From positions 1 to 64,000 of the forward strand of contig JAFXOI010000035.1 in the NCBI GenBank assembly GCA_017528825.1: DNA of 64,000 bases. Direction: 5' to 3'. This DNA is from Elusimicrobiaceae bacterium (GTDB lineage Bacteria; Elusimicrobiota; Elusimicrobia; Elusimicrobiales; Elusimicrobiaceae). The notes under the pieces were generated by a model that did not search any database, was not told the origin of the DNA, and saw only the letters and a list, made by a program, of their open reading frames with translations. The position numbers were made by a program, and so were the translations under genes. Shown one piece after another: positions 8,412 through 14,943 of the stretch. Each line of letters begins with the position of its first letter. The first letter of the stretch is position 1.

Positions 8412-9341
8412 ATGAAACAATTATCTATTGTGGTGCCCGTTTATAATGAACAAGAAATGATTCCTCTGTTTTTCAAGCGGATGGAGGGTTTGCTCCGGGA
8501 ACGTTTCACGTACGAATATGTATTTGTCAATGACGGAAGCAAAGATAATTCGCTGGCTATTTTGAAAGAATTAGCTGCGCAACATAGCTGTGTAAAAATT
8601 GTTTCCTTATCGCGGAATTTTGGAAAAGAGGCGGCGGTAACGGCCGGACTTTCTTATACGCAGGCCCAAGCGGTTGTTATTATGGATGTGGATTTGCAAG
8701 ATCCGCCCGAGTTGATTCCTACATTTTGGGAAAAATTTGAGCAAGGATATGAAAATATATATGGGCAACGAGTGGACCGTTCCTCCGATTCCTTTTTCAA
8801 ACGCATCACGGCGCAATCCTTTTACAAGCTGTATAATAAAATGGCTTCTTGGCCCATTCCTTATAACACGGGGGATTTTCGGATGATGAGCCGCCGTGCG
8901 GTGCAGGCGGTATGCAGTTTGCCGGAAAAAGAACGTTTTATGAAGGGATTATTTTCCTGGGTGGGATACAAAAGTATTGCCGTTCCCTACCGGCGTGAAT
9001 CTCGGGCGGCCGGACAGACCAAATGGAATTACTGGAAATTGTGGAATTTTGCTTTAGGGGGGATTACTTCCGCCACCTCTATTCCGCTGAAACTGTGGAC
9101 GTATTTTGGTTTATTGGTTTCGTTCGGGGCTTTTATATTTGCGGCATGGATTGCCTATAAAAAATGGGTATGGGGCAACCCGGTAAGCGGGTACGCTTCC
9201 TTGATGGTAACCATTTTGTTTTTCAGCGGCGTACAGCTGATTACTTTAGGAGTTATCGGAGAGTATTTGAGCCGTATTTTTGTAGAAGTAAAACAACGGC
9301 CTGCTTACTTGGTGGATGAAACCATTAATTTGAGCGAGTAG
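8412..9341 (+). CDS. Polyprenyl-phosphate glycosyltransferase (GT2, GtrB/ArnC-like)
   Basis: 309 residues. Residues 1-230 are a GT-A domain beginning LSIVVPVYNEQEMIPLFF, with the nucleotide and metal-binding MDVDLQDPPEL. The C-terminus has two membrane helices (around 235-255 and 268-290), ending in GVIGEYLSRIFVEVKQRP, a tail typical of GtrB, ArnC and DPM1 bacterial homologues. Such enzymes charge undecaprenyl phosphate with a hexose or aminosugar for a GT-C partner, which is the gene just upstream (20 nt gap, AAGGAG site). Its 3' end overlaps the convergent ruvC by 17 nt. Confidence 0.85.
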   Translation: MKQLSIVVPVYNEQEMIPLFFKRMEGLLRERFTYEYVFVNDGSKDNSLAILKELAAQHSCVKIVSLSRNFGKEAAVTAGLSYTQAQAVVIMDVDLQDPPELIPTFWEKFEQGYENIYGQRVDRSSDSFFKRITAQSFYKLYNKMASWPIPYNTGDFRMMSRRAVQAVCSLPEKERFMKGLFSWVGYKSIAVPYRRESRAAGQTKWNYWKLWNFALGGITSATSIPLKLWTYFGLLVSFGAFIFAAWIAYKKWVWGNPVSGYASLMVTILFFSGVQLITLGVIGEYLSRIFVEVKQRPAYLVDETINLSE

Positions 9342-9921
9342 TACGCACTTTTCTGGTGATTGTTTGTATTTGGGCGGCTTTGGCCGCCTTTATTTTTTCT
9401 AAGAAGGCGGCTTGTGCTTGAATTTGCCGGTTAAGAGGGGCCGTTTTGTGGTGGCAAATTGCGATTGCAACAGCATCTGCCACATCATCTGGCTCTGGTT
9501 TTTTATCCAAATTGAGCGTGAGCTGTACCATACGTTGTACTTGTTTTTTGTCCGCTGTTCCGGTGCCGCATAAAATCATTTTGACGCGTTTGGGAGGATA
9601 AAAAGAAATTGTTTTTTTAGCTTGTTCGCAAGCTACAATAATTACACCGCGGGTCATTACGGTGTTAGCCATGGTGACTGCGCGTTTCAAAAAGAAGTTT
9701 TGTTCCATGGCCACTTGGTCGGGGTTGTACTGGGTAAGAATTTTTTGTAATTGTTCGTAAACATAGGCCAAGCGTTGGGGTAAGTCTTGACCGGCGGCTG
9801 TGTGTAATAACCCGCAGGCAATAAGCTGCAGCTGATTGCGCTCCGTGCGGCGTACTACCGCCCAACCGGTACGATCTAAACCGGGGTCTATGCCCAAAAT
9901 GGTGGTAGTAAGTTTATTCAT
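9325..9921 (-). CDS. ruvC: Crossover junction endodeoxyribonuclease RuvC
   Basis: 198 residues, slightly longer than the usual 170 because of a basic tail. RuvC resolves Holliday junctions as a dimer. The RNase H-like catalytic acids are visible: LGIDPGLDRTGWAVV (Asp near residue 11), VAMEQNFF (Glu) and EPDDVADAVAIA (Asp pair). It is separated from yebC by a terminator-like hairpin and from ruvAB by the two plus-strand glycosyltransferase genes. Confidence 0.95.
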   Translation of the reverse strand: MNKLTTTILGIDPGLDRTGWAVVRRTERNQLQLIACGLLHTAAGQDLPQRLAYVYEQLQKILTQYNPDQVAMEQNFFLKRAVTMANTVMTRGVIIVACEQAKKTISFYPPKRVKMILCGTGTADKKQVQRMVQLTLNLDKKPEPDDVADAVAIAICHHKTAPLNRQIQAQAAFLEKIKAAKAAQIQTITRKVRTTRSN

Positions 9922-9931
9922 TGTTTAGAAA

Positions 9932-9962
9932 ACCGCCCGTGGCCAAAGAGGACGCGGGCGGT
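9932..9962 (-). terminator. Terminator between yebC and ruvC
   Basis: ACCGCCCG (9932-9939) and CGGGCGGT (9955-9962) form an 8-bp stem followed on the minus strand by TTTT. It lies 16 nt after the yebC stop and may only reduce read-through into ruvC. Confidence 0.6.
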
Positions 9963-9978
9963 ATAATATAAACCAAGT

Positions 9979-10734
9979 TTATTTATCTAATTTGGCCATA
10001 ATATCATCGGGGATATTATAGTTGGAATATACGTTTTTCGTATCGTCGTGATCATCCAGCTCTTCCATCATGTTAAGCAGAGATTCGGCTGTATGTTCAT
10101 CGGTGATATTTACTTCCGTATCCGGTAACATGGTCAGTTCGGCTGATTCCGGCGTGATTCCTTTTGCTTCAATGGCTTTTTTCACTTCGTCGAAAGTGGC
10201 GTCCGGAGCGGTGATGACCTCATAGGCATCGCCTTCTGTGCGTACATCTTCGGCACCCGCTTCCAAAGCCAAGTTCATCAAATCATCTTCACCAATAGCA
10301 TCTTTTGCAATCACAATCACACCTTTGCTTTTGAACATGTAAGATACACAACCGGAAGTACCGATAGAGCCGCCGCGGCTGGTGAAAATTTTACGGATTT
10401 CCGCAAAGGTACGGTTTTTGTTATCAGTTGTACATTCTACGATTACCGCCGTAGAACCCGGTCCGTATCCTTCATATGTAATTTCTTCATAAGACACACC
10501 GGGCAGTTGGCCGGTACCTTTCATGATGGCGCGTTTCATGTTTTCCATCGGCATGTTGGCTGCACGCGCATCATCCATCGCTTTTCTCAAACGAGGATTT
10601 TGATCGGGATTGCCGCCGCTCATTTTAGCCGCAATCGTAATTTCTCTTAAAATCTTGGTAAAGACTTTACCTTTTTTTGCATCTACGAGGGCCTTTTTGT
10701 GTTTAATACCAGCCCAGTGTGAATGTCCACCCAT
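9979..10734 (-). CDS. yebC: YebC/PmpR-family protein
   Basis: 251 residues, typical family length, with the signature N-terminus MGGHSHWAGIKHKKA followed by KVFTKILREITIAAK and the central YEGYGPGSTAVIVECTTDN. YebC/TACO1-family proteins have been described both as DNA-binding regulators and as factors that aid ribosomes on difficult sequences such as proline runs. It is commonly linked with ruvC, as here. AAGGAG precedes the ATG. A TGC-TAGAAT extended -10 element (10767-10775, minus) lies about 33 nt upstream of the start. Confidence 0.95.
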   Translation of the reverse strand: MGGHSHWAGIKHKKALVDAKKGKVFTKILREITIAAKMSGGNPDQNPRLRKAMDDARAANMPMENMKRAIMKGTGQLPGVSYEEITYEGYGPGSTAVIVECTTDNKNRTFAEIRKIFTSRGGSIGTSGCVSYMFKSKGVIVIAKDAIGEDDLMNLALEAGAEDVRTEGDAYEVITAPDATFDEVKKAIEAKGITPESAELTMLPDTEVNITDEHTAESLLNMMEELDDHDDTKNVYSNYNIPDDIMAKLDK

Positions 10735-10766
10735 GGATGACTCCTTACTACTAGATTAGATATCTT

Positions 10767-10775
10767 ATTCTAGCA
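10767..10775 (-). promoter_or_regulatory. yebC extended -10 promoter
   Basis: On the minus strand TGC-TAGAAT matches the TGC-TANNAT element seen before ruvA, yceD and the pilins. A leader of roughly 25 nt with an AAGGAG site would follow. Confidence 0.45.
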
Positions 10776-10807
10776 AATTTTTTTATAGAGATATACTGAA
10801 ATGAATT

Positions 10808-10880
10808 TGCCCCGTGCGGGATTCGAACCCGAACCACCGGTTCCGAAGACCGGTACTCTATCCAGTTGAGCTAACGGGGC
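10808..10880 (-). tRNA. tRNA-Arg (anticodon TCG)
   Basis: On the minus strand the 7-bp acceptor stem GCCCCGT/ACGGGGC, a D arm GCTC/GAGT, the anticodon stem CCGGT/ACCGG with loop CTTCGGA (anticodon TCG, read as Arg CGN), a 4-nt variable loop and the T loop TTCGAAT are all present. Position 49-65 of the T stem is a mismatch. The gene is 73 nt including the discriminator A. The 3' CCA is not encoded, which fits the CCA-adding-type enzyme at 13646. Confidence 0.96.
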
Positions 10881-10910
10881 TTTTATGTATTGTAGCATTT
10901 TATCTGTTAT

Positions 10911-11130
10911 GAAAGCGAAAGCAGAGGAGATGCTGAACAAAAACCTTTCAGCATGACAATATTTTTTTGTCGTTATCCCATGCCGTCATCATGAATCCTG
11001 CGGACTGCTACTTCGGCAATGACAATATAAAATTAAGGTCATCCCTGAAACGCCACTCCCTGTCATCCCCGAAACACCCCCCTCTGTCATCCCCGAAATT
11101 TGTAATCGGGGATCTCCACCTTATTTGCTG
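10911..11130. repeat. Palindromic repeat cluster, copy 1
   Basis: This gene-free stretch is built from imperfect palindromes. GAGATGCTGAA...TTCAGCATGACAATAT (hairpin 10930-10937/10947-10954) has a close relative at 17691-17724. Three 24-bp steps starting at 11038, 11062 and 11086 each begin GTCATCC(C)nGAAA. The last one forms the perfect hairpin ATCCCCGA/TCGGGGAT (11089-11096/11106-11113), followed by CTCCACCTTAT, matched by CTCCAACTTAT at 17664. The two halves appear in opposite order at the two sites. Confidence 0.75.
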
Positions 11131-11164
11131 TTACAAATCGGCCTTGAAGCGTAGTAAAAAAGAG

Positions 11165-11240
11165 TCTGCAAAAGGGGTAGTCTGTTTGATATGTATGAGC
11201 AAAGCGAGTTTATCAAACAGCCGTTTGCAGATGCTTTTTT
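11165..11240 (+). terminator. Long hairpin with T run, possible terminator
   Basis: TCTGCAAA (11165-11172) pairs with TTTGCAGA (11224-11231), and inside it CTGTTTGATA (11182-11191) pairs with TATCAAACAG (11211-11220). A T6 run follows at 11235-11240. No gene lies directly upstream, so it may be part of a repeat element rather than a working terminator. Confidence 0.45.
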
Positions 11241-11266
11241 GTTTCTTGGCCGACCGTCTTTTTGTG

Positions 11267-11292
11267 TACTTTTTCTTCGGAAAGAAAAAGTA
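11267..11292. repeat. Inverted repeat upstream of pilin promoter
   Basis: TACTTTTTCTT (11267-11277) and AAGAAAAAGTA (11282-11292) are perfect 11-bp arms with a 4-nt centre. It ends 14 bp before the -35 box. The other two poly-T pilin promoters have shorter inverted repeats in the same place (17533-17548, 37632-37646), so this may be an operator. Confidence 0.6.
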
Positions 11293-11306
11293 TTAATAAA
11301 AAACAC

Positions 11307-11333
11307 TTGACTCGTTTTTTTTTTTGCTACGAT
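11307..11333 (+). promoter_or_regulatory. Pilin promoter with T11 spacer
   Basis: TTGACT (11307-11312) and TACGAT (11328-11333, extended by TGC) are separated by only 15 nt, of which 11 are an uninterrupted T run. The same layout with 16- and 17-nt spacers is found at 37657 and 17559. Confidence 0.7.
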
Positions 11334-11437
11334 TAGGGAAGATGCAGGGGTCGTTGGTGACACTTGCGTTGTTAAAGTTGTTTTTAGCCGTGTTTTTGCA
11401 GGAAAAAACAGTTGTTTATTTTTAGTTGGGAGGGATT

Positions 11438-12862
11438 ATGAAAAGAGGTTTCACCTTAATTGAACTATTAGTAGTGGTACTCATTATCGGAGTGCTGACC
11501 GCAGTTGCCTTACCGCAGTATCAAACCGCCGTAGATAAAAGCCGTTATGCTACGTTAATGCCGATGGCTAAGAGTGTGGCCAATGCCCAAGAAGCATTTT
11601 ATATGAATGGCGGACACTATTCGGATGATTTGGCCTATTTAGATGTACAGTTACCCAATGACCCGAGTGGCACCGTAGCCAATGTGGGAGACGGCTTAAA
11701 AGTAGAGATTAGTGAAGATAGTGATTATGGATTTGTAAAAATGTCCAAAGAAGGGCTAGAAAATAATTACATTATTTACCAAGAGAACAGTCTAAACTAT
11801 CCCAAAGAAATCCACTGTGAAGCATTAACAGGCAGTGAACGGGCAGAGCGTTTGTGTAAGAGCTTAGGCGGCTCATTCATTAGCGGTAGTTTAACAGATG
11901 GCTATGACACGTATGTGTTGGAAGGGGGTGGCAGCGGCACTCCGTGGAGTTTAGCACATGCCGATACAGAACCTGCAGGAGTAGAAGGATGTGACTCTTA
12001 TCCATGTGTGAAAGAATGTACAGCACAAATGAATAAAATGATGAATAATTTGTTTGGAGGAGATCTTATACCAGTATCTTGTCAGGCAACCTATCAAGAA
12101 GATGGGAGTATGACAGAAGGATTTTGTATACCAGATGAAGGGTGTGTTACTACGGAATATACCGAAACAGGAGCCAATATGACGCTATGTATGGATGTAG
12201 AGGGGCAAACATTGTGTCCGTATGAATATCAATTTAATAGCCAAGGAGAAGTAGTAGGTTACACTGGATGCAATGATATCTCAATGATTGGAGAAAATGG
12301 TAGATGTACTTCGTATTCTGATGTGGGAGAAATGACATACGAATATGATAATGAAGGAAATAAAATCAGTGCTTCAGATAGATATTGTTCAGGAGATCAT
12401 ATAAATAGTAATGGGCACTGTTCTTCATATGACGGTGGGGGAGATACTACATTTGATAACTATGGTAATCCAACGCATTATAGGCAATGTTCTTCTGGTG
12501 ATTGCACCTCGTTTAATAATGCTGTAGATTATACCTATGAGTATGATATAAATGGGAATAAGATTTCTTCATCTTCGAAGTCTTGCTGGCTTGGAGATGG
12601 TGGTGACGGAAATTGTTCAACATATGATTCTGGAGAAGATATTATTTATGACAATAATGGAATTCCTTTATCTATTCAGAGTTGTAGTTTTTATGATGAA
12701 GACGGCAATTGTAGACATGTTCCTTTATCTAGAATTGAGAATACATATGATGAAAATGGAAATAGAATATCATATAGAGAATGTCATGCCTGGGGCGGGG
12801 GATGTGGCGATGACGGGTGTTCCTCTCAGTGTGATAGTTGGTCAGATTGGATTTCTCTATAG
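11438..12862 (+). CDS. Type IV pilin-like protein with YD/RHS-like repeats
   Basis: 474 residues from the ATG at 11438, which has GGGAGG 4 nt upstream; an in-frame TTG at 11426 lies ahead of that site and is rejected. The N-terminus MKRG/FTLIELLVVVLIIG is a standard prepilin signal with Gly at -1 and Glu at +5. Residues 30-150 are a pilin-type domain that shares the HCEALTGSERAERLC motif with the other large pilins. From about residue 260 to 450 there are six YD-like units such as YEYDNEGNKIS, YEYDINGNKIS and TYDENGNRIS, each ending in Cys about ten residues later and alternating with C-S/T-x-Y/F segments. These resemble the YD motifs of RHS proteins but are much shorter. It is probably a surface head domain; function unknown. 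Confidence 0.85.
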   Translation: MKRGFTLIELLVVVLIIGVLTAVALPQYQTAVDKSRYATLMPMAKSVANAQEAFYMNGGHYSDDLAYLDVQLPNDPSGTVANVGDGLKVEISEDSDYGFVKMSKEGLENNYIIYQENSLNYPKEIHCEALTGSERAERLCKSLGGSFISGSLTDGYDTYVLEGGGSGTPWSLAHADTEPAGVEGCDSYPCVKECTAQMNKMMNNLFGGDLIPVSCQATYQEDGSMTEGFCIPDEGCVTTEYTETGANMTLCMDVEGQTLCPYEYQFNSQGEVVGYTGCNDISMIGENGRCTSYSDVGEMTYEYDNEGNKISASDRYCSGDHINSNGHCSSYDGGGDTTFDNYGNPTHYRQCSSGDCTSFNNAVDYTYEYDINGNKISSSSKSCWLGDGGDGNCSTYDSGEDIIYDNNGIPLSIQSCSFYDEDGNCRHVPLSRIENTYDENGNRISYRECHAWGGGCGDDGCSSQCDSWSDWISL

Positions 12863-12887
12863 ATTGGTGGTATAAATATCCTTATTT

Positions 12888-12922
12888 GCCCCCGCTCAGT
12901 CGTTTTGAGCGGGGGCATTTTT
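12888..12922 (+). terminator. Terminator after YD-repeat pilin
   Basis: An 11-bp perfect stem GCCCCCGCTCA/TGAGCGGGGGC (12888-12898/12906-12916) is followed by ATTTTT. Confidence 0.9.
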
Positions 12923-12995
12923 AGTAAGTAAGGTTGATAAAAAATAGTTAGAGGATTATCTAAAGAAAATTTTCCTTTTCAATCTCACCTTTTTA

Positions 12996-13004
12996 TGCTA
13001 TAAC
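12996..13004 (+). promoter_or_regulatory. Promoter placing the start at the ATG of 13012
   Basis: TGC-TATAAC is an extended -10 element; its last base lies 7 nt before the ATG at 13012 and no Shine-Dalgarno site is present between them. A leaderless transcript is inferred. Confidence 0.55.
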
Positions 13005-13011
13005 ATACCAT

Positions 13012-13665
13012 ATGAGATCAATTAAATTAACCGAAAATTTATGTTGTCCCAATGGCTGTGAGACGTTTGAAGCAGACCGCTGGACGTTTGTGAATGTGAC
13101 CCAAAATCCCGAACTGAAAGATGCGGTACTCGGCGGGGAATTGAATTTGTTTTGTTGTCCCCAGTGCCAAACTTTCTTTCATGGCGATACCGATTTGATT
13201 TATTTGGATGAAGAGGCACGTTTGTTGATTTTTGTATTTTCCGAGAAAAACCGCGATCAGCAAGCGCAATTAGTGCACAAAATGCAACACGATTATTTGC
13301 TGTTAAAAGATACCCTTTTAAAGCAAATTAATTTAGACTTTGGCCCGATGTGTGTCTTCGGCCTAGAGGAATTAAAGGGGGTTGTGCAGAAAGAAGAAGA
13401 ACGTATGGATGAGTCGCAAGTCATTGCGGCAGCCGCGGCGTCACTGGGGATGAGAGTGGCGCGTTTGGAGCCCGCGTGGGCACGGGAACATAATTTTCCG
13501 TTATATGTGGCTGTCGGGGCGGATGAAACAGCGAAAAGCTTTGCTGGTTCCGCCCGTAAGGTGCTTAAGTCCGGTCTGAAAAGCCCGTTGCTTAAACACT
13601 TTGCCGAACAGGTGGGGGAAGGCGCTTTAGCGCCCAAAGTGTGTTATGATACCGAGAAAACATAA
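13012..13665 (+). CDS. CpXC-domain-like protein
   Basis: 217 residues, cytoplasmic. Two Cys pairs near the N-terminus, ENLCCPNGCETFEA and FCCPQCQTFFHG, look like the metal-binding knuckles of the CpXC family, whose function is not known. The middle contains a helical segment (EKNRDQQAQLVHKMQ) and the end is Ala/Leu rich. It overlaps the following CCA-adding-family gene by 20 nt, so the two are co-expressed. The family call rests on the paired Cys motifs and is moderate. Confidence 0.6.
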   Translation: MRSIKLTENLCCPNGCETFEADRWTFVNVTQNPELKDAVLGGELNLFCCPQCQTFFHGDTDLIYLDEEARLLIFVFSEKNRDQQAQLVHKMQHDYLLLKDTLLKQINLDFGPMCVFGLEELKGVVQKEEERMDESQVIAAAAASLGMRVARLEPAWAREHNFPLYVAVGADETAKSFAGSARKVLKSGLKSPLLKHFAEQVGEGALAPKVCYDTEKT

Positions 13666-14743
13666 AGAATTATTGCAAACTATCGGCACGTATGCCGACA
13701 AATTAGGTCTAAAAGCATGGGTAGTGGGAGGAGCTGTCCGTGACTTTTATCTCAAAAAAGATACCAAAGATTTGGATCTGACTTTTGAAGGATCACCGGA
13801 GTCTGTTGCAGGATTTTGTATTCGAACGTGGGGGGGAGAAAAACGAAAATTTTCCCAATTTAATACTTATCGGGTCACCCTTTCCAGCGGTATGAAGCTA
13901 GATTTGGTGCAGGCCCGTAAGGAAACTTATGCTCGGCCCGGAGCCTTGCCGGAAGTGACTCCGTCTAATATCAAGGACGATTTGTTCCGACGAGATTTTA
14001 CGGCGAATGCTTGGGCACTCAGCATTTCTCCTAAAAATTTTGGGGCGTCCTATGACCCATTCGGTGCACAAAAAGCCATCGACGGTGGATTCTTGAAAAT
14101 CTTGCACGAGCGGAGTTTTTCGGATGATCCAACTCGTTTGTATCGTATTGTCCGTTTTGCGGGACGTTTTGGATGGAGTATCGAACGTAAAACGGCGCAA
14201 CTTTTGCAAGATGCCGTGCGGCAAGAGTATCCGTTTATTTTATCACGGGAAAGAGTCAGGCAGGAATTGGTAAAAATTCTGTCGGAAAAAAATGTATGCG
14301 ATATTTTTGCTTTATTGCAAAAGTATGATTTGACGCCTTTCTTATATCCCGGAATTAAATGGGGCGACGAAATTGCCAAGGGCAAAACGGTAGAAGCAAA
14401 ACTGGGCATTTTGGCTTGTTTACTCGCCTCCAGCGGTCCGGAATTTTTGATGAGTTTACACCTGCCGAAAGAATTGACCCATGAATTGTTGGGAGCGTGG
14501 TCGGTTTTCGACAGTCAAAAATCTCCGGCAGCGGTCCTGACCTCTATGCAAGAAGAAATCGTGCGGGCGATGTGTCCGGGCTTAAAACGGACGGCTTTGG
14601 AACCCTGTTTTATCAAAGGCCGTGACCTTCGGGACCTGGGAATGAGCGGCCGCAAAATATCGGCCACGATGGAACGCTTTAGCAAGCTGCAATGGGCGGG
14701 CCGTATTTCCAGCCGTGAACAAGCATTGAGCTTTTTAGAATAG
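13646..14743 (+). CDS. tRNA nucleotidyltransferase / poly(A) polymerase family protein
   Basis: 365 residues of the class II CCA-adding/PcnB superfamily. The nucleotidyltransferase core is clear: WVVGGAVRDFYLKKDTKDLD with the GG and DxD metal-binding motifs, then DDLFRRDFTANA and DPTRLYRIVRFAGRF. The C-terminal region is short and no HD phosphohydrolase domain is visible. Since the tRNA in this window lacks an encoded CCA, a CCA-adding role is plausible; poly(A) addition or A-only addition cannot be excluded. It starts inside the end of the CpXC gene and is followed by a terminator. Confidence 0.85.
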   Translation: MIPRKHKELLQTIGTYADKLGLKAWVVGGAVRDFYLKKDTKDLDLTFEGSPESVAGFCIRTWGGEKRKFSQFNTYRVTLSSGMKLDLVQARKETYARPGALPEVTPSNIKDDLFRRDFTANAWALSISPKNFGASYDPFGAQKAIDGGFLKILHERSFSDDPTRLYRIVRFAGRFGWSIERKTAQLLQDAVRQEYPFILSRERVRQELVKILSEKNVCDIFALLQKYDLTPFLYPGIKWGDEIAKGKTVEAKLGILACLLASSGPEFLMSLHLPKELTHELLGAWSVFDSQKSPAAVLTSMQEEIVRAMCPGLKRTALEPCFIKGRDLRDLGMSGRKISATMERFSKLQWAGRISSREQALSFLE

Positions 14744-14762
14744 GAGTAGATAGCATACAAAC

Positions 14763-14792
14763 ACCCCGCTCTGTTAAGGGCGGGGTATTTTT
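14763..14792 (+). terminator. Terminator after the nucleotidyltransferase gene
   Basis: ACCCCGC (14763-14769) pairs with GCGGGGT (14780-14786), then ATTTTTA. Confidence 0.85.
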
Positions 14793-14829
14793 ATACAAGG
14801 GAACAGAAGTTGTGGCCCTCTAATTAAAA

Positions 14830-14856
14830 TTAGCACTCGATTAAAAGACTTGCTAA
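14830..14856 (+). promoter_or_regulatory. CIRCE-like HrcA operator upstream of lon
   Basis: The left arm TTAGCACTC (14830-14838) is an exact match to the CIRCE consensus. A 9-nt spacer, the canonical length, separates it from ACTTGCTAA (14848-14856), which keeps the last six bases of the consensus right arm GAGTGCTAA. The right arm overlaps the -35 box of the lon promoter. Repression by HrcA and relief on heat shock is inferred; hrcA is not in this window. Confidence 0.75.
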
Positions 14857-14878
14857 TTTTAAGCAAATTTGTTATACT
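14850..14878 (+). promoter_or_regulatory. lon promoter
   Basis: TTGCTA (14850-14855), 17 nt, TATACT (14873-14878). The -35 box lies inside the right arm of the CIRCE element, so HrcA binding would block RNA polymerase. Confidence 0.7.
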
Positions 14879-14889
14879 ACCATTAATCA

Positions 14890-14937
14890 CCCCTCTCGGT
14901 TAGGCTAGTGAGGGGCTTTTTATCCTATTTATAGGAG
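14890..14937 (+). promoter_or_regulatory. Structured lon leader
   Basis: CCCCTC/GAGGGG (14890-14895/14910-14915) plus a T5 run would lie at the very 5' end of the mRNA predicted from the promoter. It could stabilise the message or stop read-through from upstream. A second small hairpin TCCTA/TAGGA (14923-14927/14932-14936) covers most of the AGGAG ribosome binding site (14933-14937) and could act as a thermosensor. This is inference only. Confidence 0.45.
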
Positions 14938-14943
14938 CGAGTT

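Noticed and set aside
10808-10880. tRNA-Arg as an integration site for a mobile element
   Set aside because: There is no integrase next to it and no repeat of the tRNA 3' end. The only tyrosine recombinase, at 28.9 kb, looks like a housekeeping Xer.
11038-11113. Possible CRISPR array from three evenly spaced repeats
   Set aside because: Units follow each other directly at 24 bp with no unique spacers, only three are present, and no cas gene is nearby. They fit a palindromic repeat family better.
10967-11296. Open frame of 109 codons in the repeat region upstream of the 11.4 kb pilin
   Set aside because: It runs through the palindromic repeats and hairpins, has no ribosome site, and its product shows no domain.
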